A stretch of DNA of 64,000 nt from Amoebidium appalachense (Eukaryota; Ichthyosporea), in assembly GCA_963693365.1 (NCBI GenBank), contig CAVNZM010000001.1:20336001-20400000 (forward strand). The letters run 5' to 3'. The notes under the pieces are model-generated. The model saw nothing but the letters and a program-made list of their open reading frames with translations, searched no databases and had not been told where the DNA came from. The position numbers and the translations under genes are program-made. Within the stretch, counting starts at the first letter, position 1, and each line of letters starts with the position of its first letter. Shown here piece after piece: positions 55,888-64,000 of the stretch.

Positions 55888-56540
55888 TGGTGGTGTGGGG
55901 GGGGGGGGGGACCTGGGACCCTGCGGCAGTACTCAGCCATCTCCTCCTTGGTGCGTGGTGCCTCCTGTGCACGTGGCAGCTTACGTAAGGCCATGGCATG
56001 CACAACGAAGGTTATGGGGATAAGTGAAAGCACATAGGAAGCATGGTAGGTAAGAGTGGTGTTGTTGTGCAACAGTGTGGGGTGGTGGGTGCATACTGGT
56101 GAGCTAATATTAGGTGGAAGGGTGTGTGAAGGAAAAACCGATAGTTTGTTTGTCGACATGTGTCTGTGTCTCTGAGTGTGTGTGTGTATGAATGTGCATG
56201 CGCCCATGTGTGTACCTGTGGTCCTCGTGCATGTGAGTGTGTATTGGTTTGCGCTCGTGAGCCCTAGGTAGAAGTAGGCCCGTGGGTGTTTGTCCTTGGC
56301 ACGAGGGGTGCATGCACTCATGTGCACGTGGATGGTGCTGTGTGTGTGTGCACGTACGGACACCTGCTATAGATGGGGGAACGGAGCAAGAAACACGATG
56401 TACAGATAGGAGAGGAGGGGTGAGAGGGGAGCCACCGACGATAAAGGCATTGCGATCACCACGAACTGACATGGTCGCCCTGAAAACCCTACAAAAACCT
56501 GAAGAACATGGGCAATGGACACCCATTGGGGGGGGGGCCT

Positions 56541-56577
<37 letters not shown>

Positions 56578-56871
56578 AGGGGGGTGAAGAGGGGGGAAGG
56601 GGGGGCTTGCAAACACACACCAGGAAGGTCATGTCAGCACCGATCTCTCTGAACTGCAGGCATCGCTCTATGGCCTCGTCCAGGCCGTGGGTACCTCTTG
56701 CATCGGTACGGGCCAGGATCACAATGTCGTGTGGGCCCTCGTCACGTGCATCACAGGCTGCACGCACACGGGCAAAGGCCTCCTCACGCCCAACAACTGC
56801 TTTGCCTTTGGTGTGCCCACACCGCTTGGGGAACACCTGTCTTCCCCGGGCGTGTGCATGTGTGCATGTGT

Positions 56872-56902
<31 letters not shown>

Positions 56903-57583
56903 GGGGGGAGGGGGGGGGGGGGGGGGGGGGGGGGAGTGTCGATTAGGGAAAGATTGTGCGGTATGAAAATGGGGTGGGCAAGAGTATAAGGGGCCTCACC
57001 TGGTGGTTTTGCATGCAGATTGCAATAGGCGGGCACAATGTCATATAAAGATAATGGTAAAACATATCTCGGGAGTTCACACGCCGAATAATATGGGGAA
57101 AAAAAAAGACAAGCCCTGGTTCGGGTTGGCATGACACGGGCGGAGAAGGTTGTGATTATGGCACGTGGTTAAAGGCGGCAAAGGTAGGGCCAGGGCTAAA
57201 GTAGATTGGTGTGCGTGGGTATCTTTTCTCTTGGGGATTTTTTTTCTTTCTTTCTTTTCTTTTTTTTTTTTTTGCAGGGGGAGAGGGGGGGGGGGGGGGG
57301 GGGGGGGGGGATAAGGAAATGAAAACAAGAAAGTAAGACGTTTTTAGATAGTTTTCGTGTGTTGGTGTATGGGTTGTCTGCGATGGATGATGACGGGAGA
57401 CCATGGGGCCAATACTGGGATAGGTGGATGCAATATGTAATGATCTGGAAACACCCCTCATGTGTAATGAAAGATGGCGTATGAGCCATTCTAAAGGGGG
57501 TGTGTTTGTGTGTGTGTGTGTGTGTGTGCATGCCTTGTGACGGTGTGGATACATGCGCGCCTGTGTATGTGTGTGTGTCAAGG

Positions 57584-57621
<38 letters not shown>

Positions 57622-57681
57622 GGGTGTACGTGTATGTGCATGTGTATGTACTTGTGCGGGTGAGCTTTTTTTTTTTTTTTT

Positions 57682-57726
<45 letters not shown>

Positions 57727-58066
57727 TCAACAGGGCACCTGATCCTCGATCATGATGGCAGCAAAGCCAGCCCGTGCATATGCCTGTGGGGATGAAGGTG
57801 CATGGGTGGGCTATCTGCATATACGTGCAGGGCCCCTCTCCCCTCCTACGTGTCGTTCTCTCATCCCCCCCCCCCCCTCCCTCCCGCCCCCCCACCTTCC
57901 CCCTCTCCCTCCATCCCTTTCCCTTCCGCCTGCCCATCCTCCGAGCCCCTCCTGCCATAACAATCACCATTCCCCTTGCTTCCCCCCCCCCCCCCCCCCC
58001 CCTTCTCCCCCTTCTCCCCCGCGCCCCCCCCCCCCCCCCAATCCCCCCACCCACCCACCCCTCCTC

Positions 58067-58132
<66 letters not shown>

Positions 58133-60224
58133 TTCCCCTCCTCTCTCTCTCCTCCTGTGGGGGTGGAAACTGCATGGGTGGGTGAATCTATCTGCACAGC
58201 CACACAGATTCATGCAAAGACCAACAGCACAGTGCAGCCACGCAACATGTGATACTGGTACTTAGAATACACCGCAGGCCAGCTGGTTGGTCTACAGCCC
58301 TTTTGCTTTTGTTCTCCTTTTCCTCCCAGCCTAACAGTCTTCCCTTCCTACTCGCCTGCTCACACACACTTCACCTGTCAAAACGGAATGATCCCCAAGA
58401 CAATATCAGAAACACAACAAACCCACATAATGGGCCACATCCACAGTGCTCTTCCAAAGGCCCACATACCATCGACTTTTTGTTTCACCAACCCAACACA
58501 CGCTGGCATCCACCCCCCCTCCCCTTATGCCTCCACACTGAACACATGAAGCCAAAACAAAATCTCAAACACACAAACCCACCTTGACCGCCCGCTTCAC
58601 GTTGATTGCATTTCCAAACCCCGTGTCGCCATCACCAATCACGGGTATGCTGACACGTGAGCATATGTTGAACCCTGTGTCGACCATCTCACGGAACGAT
58701 GCCTGGCCCGTGTCTGGGAGGCCAAGAAGGGAGGCAGAGACAGAAAACCCGCTCATAAAGGTGAGCTGTGAGAAAGGTGTGAGTACACGTGTCGGGTTGC
58801 ACATACCATTCGAATAAGATAGGCTTGTTTTACTCCTCCCGGGCTACTGCATTATGGAGGATACCGCCGTACACCAAAACAACGTGTAAACATAATATAC
58901 TAAAAACTAAAAAAGGATGTATCTTTTGAGGTCCATCCTAGAAGAAAGACGTGTTTTTGAACCAAAGTGTATTCGACGTTGATTCACAAAGCCATCCCTT
59001 TCCCACCCAATACGATTTAACCCACATAACTTTCTTTCCCTCAGTTGCCGCCGCCTCCCCCCCCCCCCCCCCCCCCGTACCTCGTCCATTACCGCTTTCC
59101 CCCACGGGACAGTGTTCACTTCACTTGTTACCATCGCCATCCCTCTACTCCCCCCCCCCCCCCCCCCCATTCCCCCCTCCTTCTTCCCCCGGGGGGCCAC
59201 CCAATCTCGTCCCCAAACTCCAAACCCATTTCAAGCCTGCGCCATATAAAACCAAAGGCAGCAGATTCTCCCCCCCCTCCCCCCCCCCCCTTTTTCTCCC
59301 CTCCCACTGTGGCAGTCAGAAGCACACAGCCAGTCCCTCCCACCATGCTCTCCTTGCCCTCTCTCACTTAAAAACGACTATAAATCCAAAAGGATCACGA
59401 AGGTCGGGGGAGAGGGCAAGGCCTCCTATATACTAACATAAGAGACCTTGGGAGAGAGCCAGGGGGGGGGGGGGGGAGTAGAGGGGGAGGGAGGGGTGGT
59501 GGTGGTGGTGGTGGTGGTGGGGGGGGGGGGGAAGAATAGAGGGGTGGGCAGGATAGAGGGGTGGGGGAGGATATAAACAGATGATCAACAACGTATGTGT
59601 ATATGTGCGTGTGTGTTTGCAAAGAAGTGGCGGTGGGTGGGTGGGTGGGGTGGGCCGGGGAGAGGGGGGGGGGAGGGGGGGGGGGGGGGGGGAGGGGGGG
59701 GGGGGAGGGGGATAAGAGTCATCATAGGAACACAGTGTGGGGTACAAAAGCACACAAAGATATGCACTGATCTACATTCGCGCAATATATCAGTCGGCAT
59801 GAAGCCCCGGGTGTGCAAAGCGGGGGGAGACGGAGGGGAGGAGGACAGCTCTATGGGGGTGGGGGGTAGGGGTGGTGGGAGTAATAAGAGTCATCATAGG
59901 AACACAGTGTGGGGTACAAAAGCACACAAAGATATGCACTGATCTACATTCGCGCAATATATCAGTCGGCATGAAGCCCCGGGTGTGCAAAGCGGGGGGA
60001 GACGGAGGGGAGGAGGACAGCTCTATGGGGGTGGGGGGGTAGGGGTGGTGGGAGTGGGGAGGGGGTGGTAGCAGGGAATAGAATGTGAGGCTGTGTACGC
60101 TCCAAGGTTGGATAGGCCAGGGATAAAAAGGGAAGCAGGGGCAAGAAAACAGGGTATTTTTTTTTCTTATGAGGGGTAGACTGGGGGGGGGGGGGGGGGG
60201 GGAGGGGGGAGTTGTGTGTATGTA

Positions 60225-60260
<36 letters not shown>

Positions 60261-60518
60261 TGTGTGTGTGTTTGTGTGAGTGTGTGTGTGTTAGTGTATG
60301 TGTTTGCATGTGTATGTGTGTACGCGTGGGTGTGCATGTGTGTGTGTGGGTGCTTGTGTTTGTTTGTGTGTTTTCGCGCGTGCATGTGCTGTGTGTGTGT
60401 GTGGGAGGGGGGGGGGTGCTTGTGTTAAGTTTGCGTGTGTGCGCGCGCACGTGTGCTGTGTGTGTGTGTGCGTGCGTGTGTGTGTGTGTGTGTCTGTGTG
60501 TGTGTGTGTGTTTGTGTG

Positions 60519-60569
<51 letters not shown>

Positions 60570-60815
60570 ATGATGGTAGTGATCGTGGTGTGTGTGTGGG
60601 TGCGAGGGGAAGGGGGGGAGAAAGGGAAGGGGGAGGGCAAAAACATAAAGATGTTTTTACAGAATGACGGGGGATTTATATGTGCTTACCGGAAAGCCAG
60701 CGGCCTCTATGAGGTGGGCAGACAGGCCGTCGTAGCAGCAGGGCATGGCCAGCGCAGGCCCTCCCTCCTGCCGCCTCAGGAGCTCCCGCAAACGTGCTGC
60801 TGGTAACGCCGCCAT
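54816..60815 (-). CDS. Isocitrate lyase/PEP mutase superfamily enzyme
   Basis: Six minus-strand exons join in frame: 60815-60690, 58765-58583, 57783-57739, 56836-56621, 55964-55913 and 55129-54816, giving 311 residues, the usual size for 2-methylisocitrate lyase-like, oxaloacetate hydrolase or petal-death-protein enzymes. Every junction is GT-AG with conserved phase. Motifs: [45 protein letters not shown] (residues 86-95; metal/substrate Asp), AAIMIEDQ (115-118; Mg ligands), [10 protein letters not shown] (121-130; the catalytic Cys loop of lyases rather than the mutase type), ILARTDA, GADMTFLEAP and the helical [19 protein letters not shown]. They cleave or hydrolyse C-C bonds next to a 2-oxo or carboxylate group. 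The loop Cys points to lyase or hydrolase activity, not phosphonate formation; the substrate is not decidable. The start at 60815 gives no obvious targeting peptide. Confidence 0.9.
55484..57715. repeat. Homopolymer and GT tracts in the enzyme's introns
   Basis: C run of about 74 (55485-55558) followed by A-rich sequence to 55613; GT array 55830-55886; G runs 56543-56575, 56887-56934, 57283-57310, 57587-57619 and 57691-57725; T runs 57259-57273 and 57666-57690. Exons at 55913, 56621 and 57739 fit between them without containing any. Confidence 0.95.
57859..58140. repeat. Poly-C tract, intron
   Basis: C-rich from 57859 with a nearly unbroken C run at 58069-58132 (about 64 bases). The 57784-58582 intron contains little else. 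Confidence 0.95.
59712..60055. repeat. 172-bp tandem duplication in the first intron of the lyase-type gene
   Basis: Units 59712-59883 and 59884-60055 begin ATAAGAGTCATCATAGGAAC and are identical apart from a G-run length difference near the end. GT and GTGC arrays follow at 60215-60570. Confidence 0.95.
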
Positions 60816-61099
60816 GGTTGCCCTCAAGAGGCCAGCAAATGGGTGGGGTGCTGGTTGGGGAGAAAAACTCTGCAGCGCCCAGGTGGAATACGTGCAGCTC
60901 AGACTCTCAGGTCCAATTTCACGAAGACACAGGTGCGAGTTGGGACGAACTTAGTGACGCCCCGACCTCAGTTCCCTGCCCCGCGCATGCCATGACTCCA
61001 CGCTCCGCAACTCATCATCCGACAGGGCGGCGTGCATCAGTGCAGCAGGAATAGCCAATCAGACGAGTTTTAAACATGTTATATATGGCTAAAAAACAT

Positions 61100-61111
61100 T
61101 TTGGCGCGAAA
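61100..61111. promoter_or_regulatory. E2F/DP-type binding site
   Basis: TTTGGCGCGAAA is a full match to the near-palindromic E2F consensus TTTSGCGCSAAA. It stands between the divergent genes, 285 bases before the lyase-type start and 753 before the HEI10 start, so it could serve either. Binding is not shown by the sequence. Confidence 0.55.
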
Positions 61112-61863
61112 ATGGGTGATATTACGGAGCGCGGCAAAAAAACTATCTCCAAAAACCATAAAGGCAAAAGGAACTTAGGAACACCAAGCAAGGCCAGTCC
61201 GTGTAGTTCTATCATTTACTCTTATCGTTTACTTATTTTATGCTCTGGCGAACATAATGTTTATTGCCGCTTGGTTTTTGCATTCTCAGTCAGTAAAAAT
61301 TTAGCACACCTGTCGCTTATTCGGTGTTATACAGCGAACTAACGAACTACTCAGCCTGCACGGACACAGCAAGGAACATTGCATTTCCACTCCTACACAA
61401 GACATATCACCTTCGCAAAGCTCAGTGTCAACAATAGTGCTATGAGTTTGAAGCTTCGTTTCTGACTACATCAACCTCTACTTAGCGTAGTAACGAATTC
61501 TCGTGCTTTAGTCATTGATGATCACGTCTTCGCTTCCCAAGGGATGACATGAGCGAGAGAGCTGGACCACTGTCTCGTGCTTTCAACGACTTAAGCCCTC
61601 GCCCAAGCATTTGACTCGAGATATATTTATATCTTTGGAAAAGAGAGTGCTCACCTTTTTCCGCAAAGCCGCGTAGCGAAATCTCCGTGTACACCTTCTA
61701 ATTCCTGTGCATAAAGGCTTTAGGCAGCTCACGCGACATCTTCAAGTCCACACTCGTGGACTCGTCTGCTGCCTTGAATATATCCCTCACTTTTTTTCCC
61801 CTGATACCACAAACTCCACTTAGCTGTGAGCCACGTTGAGTGGCTCGACTCTACACGCCGGAG
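61112..61863. other. Rest of the divergent upstream region
   Basis: Unique, repeat-free DNA. An 88-codon frame from 61076 to 61342 is basic and unlikely to be real. No clear TATA box lies within 100 bases of the HEI10 ATG. Confidence 0.4.
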
Positions 61864-62277
61864 ATGCAGTCAGATCTCCTTCACTGTAATAAGATGGACT
61901 GCAGGAAAGACCTGTCAGACTATGCTTGGGTGAGCTACCCCCCTTCCCCCCCCCCAAACCCACCCACCCACACACCCACCCACTCACCTCTCCTTTTTTC
62001 CGCTAGCCCTGTTAATCCATCCCTTATCCCTGCCTTCCCCATCCCCAACCCCCCAACCCCCCTCCCCCCCAAACACACACACACATACACACACACACAC
62101 ACACACTTGGCGAGCCCGTATCCAGGAAGAGCCTTTAGACCAAACCACACCCTCGAAAAAGGGTATAACTAACGGTAAAAAGCGGCCATTTTATGCACCT
62201 TCATAGGTCGTGAAGTCTCCTTAGAGATCCACTAAATATGTCCCTGCACAACTGCATTGGGCTTCGGCTTACAAATT

Positions 62278-62315
<38 letters not shown>

Positions 62316-63116
62316 ACACGGTAAAGCAAAGAAAGAGAAAAGGAGAAAACTGGGACGACAGGGCAGCAATTTAGCTGCCTAGTTGTATATTCGATGCCAC
62401 GAATATACCTCTTATATTATTTTTTTGTCTTTTGCCATCTTATTTACGTCTAGTTTTTATGGCCATACTGCTGTGTTTTTAAGGGGTAGCCTCATGGTTT
62501 CGTTATCCTTCTTTCTGTGTGAACTGAGTGCCCTAATCGGATTCCGTCAAACAGGTCACCTCCTGTTCACATATCTTTTGTGAAAACTGTGCTGCAAGCC
62601 ACCTGACGCACGGACGCTCCTGCCCTCTATGTAAGTGGCGATGTTGCCTCAAAGTTTTGTCTGACAGCTACTGCCCGCATAAATGCCAATGCAACCCCTG
62701 TGTCTCCCCCCTCCCCCCCACCCCCCCACCTCCACCCCCACTCCCACCCTCCTCCCCCCCCCCCCCCCCCCCCCCCCCCATCCCCCCCCCAAAAAAGCTC
62801 CACCCTAACCCCCCCACCCCCCCCCCCCCCCCTCCCTCTCTACGGGCCTTTCGTTTCCTTCACTCATTCCTCACTATGCTTGTACTAGAGGGACTGCACA
62901 CACAAAAACACATCATGCAGCACAAATTTTGGTGTTTGTATACCATGAGATGCAAAAAATTCATTTATTTTCCCATTTTACTGCACCGTTCTGCCCAACA
63001 CACGTAAAATTTGGCATCATGTGTGTAGTATAAAGCCAAGTATTGGGATCGATTGAACTTGCGAAATGTGCAAGTAAGATTTTTTAGGGAAAATGTGCCA
63101 GCGCACCACCTCCCCA

Positions 63117-63172
<56 letters not shown>

Positions 63173-63681
63173 AAAAACGGAGGAGGGAGGGGGGGGGGGG
63201 GGGGGGGGAGGGGGGGAAGCAAGAGAGAGGAGTTCGGGGGTCTCTATCTGTGTGTACAGTATGTGTGGTGTGTGTCTGTGTGTGTGCGCGCGTGTGTTGG
63301 GAGGGAGGAGGGGGGGATAGAGAGAGCGTGTGTGTGTGTGTGGTCACATGGTACTTACTGCAAAGGGATCGTTACTACTACTCCCTGGTGCGACCACCTC
63401 ACGTGGCACCAGGTACACATGCATGGTTACCGTGATCTGAAGGGTTTGTATTTCATGGCTCTCTCCCCTTTGCGTTACCTTTCTGCACACCTACTCACAC
63501 CTTTTTAGCACCCACCTTTGGAATTCGACTACTACCACACTCAGTCTTAATTTATAAACACACCTCGTCGATAGTAGCACTTCTCTTATCCTCGGTGATT
63601 TGTGCTGCAGGTCAAGCCAGTTTGGCCGGACAGAACGACTTTGTGCGGACCGAGCTGAATCCTTCAGAGGAGTACAAATCG
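61864..63681 (+). CDS. HEI10: HEI10/CCNB1IP1-type RING E3 ligase of meiosis, first three exons
   Basis: Exons 61864-61929, 62555-62630 and 63611-63681 join in frame (22 codons; 25 codons plus T; GT plus 23 codons). The Cys codon TGT of the RING is itself split by the second intron. The product begins MQSDLLHCNKMDC, then DYAWVTSCSHIFC, ENC, SCPLC and DFVRTELNPSEEYKS. The order of Cys/His residues (CxxxxC, CxHxxCxxC, CPLC) and the following VRTELxPSEEYK block are the signature of CCNB1IP1/HEI10, the SUMO/ubiquitin-ligase-like protein that marks and limits meiotic crossovers on the synaptonemal complex. The next expected block (MVLAG) is not found before 64000, so the gene runs off the window with its coiled coil. 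Start choice: first ATG, no upstream in-frame alternative needed. Confidence 0.9.
62278..63177. repeat. A and C runs in HEI10 introns
   Basis: A36 at 62279-62314 in intron 1; C runs 62755-62779, 62818-62831 and 63119-63162 followed by As in intron 2; G and GT tracts 63190-63345. Confidence 0.9.
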
Positions 63682-63935
63682 GTAAATGCTGCAGCTGTGT
63701 TAATCAACTCCGCGCATATTTCTAGTTATTAGCAAAGACACCCAGGCGCAAGAAGCTCAAACAGGGCCAAGGTTATCGTGCGTCACGTCGTGTGAGTAGT
63801 AATAGATCTCTGCTATGGTGACTCTTGCCAAAGATGCGTACTTTTATTTGCCGGTGCTCCGTGGCGTAGTTCTCTGTGATTTATGGGTAGGTGACGACGA
63901 TTGGGCAAGTCGGAAGAGTGTGAGATAAGGACCTT

Positions 63936-63977
<42 letters not shown>

Positions 63978-64000
63978 AAGACTGCTGTGGTCTTTTGTGG
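63682..64000. other. Third HEI10 intron, continuing past the window
   Basis: Donor GTAAAT at 63682. Unique DNA then a G run 63941-63975. No further exon was recognised. Confidence 0.6.

Noticed and set aside
61076-61342. 88-codon basic frame in the divergent promoter
   Set aside because: It overlaps the E2F-type site and has no motif; likely chance.

Overview
This is nuclear DNA of an intron-rich eukaryote, most likely an alga or another protist; the species cannot be named from the sequence. The evidence is multi-exon genes with GT-AG introns that only read through after splicing, TATA-type promoters, a tRNA-derived SINE, LINE fragments and a Polinton-type DNA transposon. Host introns and spacers are full of G/C homopolymers (many 30-70 bases) and CA/GT, CT/GA microsatellites. 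Almost all long open frames in those tracts (His-Thr, Cys-Val, poly-Pro, poly-Gly) are artefacts, and I left them out.

Layout: 43-1949 (+) the last exons of an unidentified gene. 4049-9711 (-) a seven-exon (visible part) transporter of the chloroquine-resistance-transporter (CRT-like) family. 10260-20348 a 10.1 kb element with 234-bp terminal inverted repeats, carrying a protein-primed-type family B DNA polymerase split over two genes (the second also frameshifted), an Erv1/ALR-type thiol oxidase, a retroviral-type integrase and three unknown genes on the opposite strand. 21938-22251 a SINE with target-site duplications. 25920-26579 (+) an intronless PH-domain protein. 33529-33933 (-) a small, probably mitochondrial protein, with a tandemly duplicated TATA-containing upstream region (34001-34302). 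39.4-41.6 kb nested retroelement debris arranged as a fold-back. 43088-50444 (+) an eight-exon nuclear protein with a possible PAS-like C-terminus. 52440-53362 the 3' end of a LINE. 54816-60815 (-) a six-exon isocitrate lyase/PEP mutase superfamily enzyme. 61864-63681 (+) the first three exons of a HEI10/CCNB1IP1-type meiotic RING protein, divergent from the enzyme gene and sharing about 1 kb of upstream DNA with it that holds a perfect E2F-type site.

The host genes do not form a pathway. Within the transposon the layout suggests a self-synthesising element: integrase for insertion, PolB for replication, a thiol oxidase and three unknown proteins for other functions. No capsid, protease or packaging-ATPase gene is recognisable in it, which makes it the most unusual object in the window. 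The second point of note is two intron minisatellites whose repeat units carry branch-point-like motifs and whose last unit supplies the 3' splice site.
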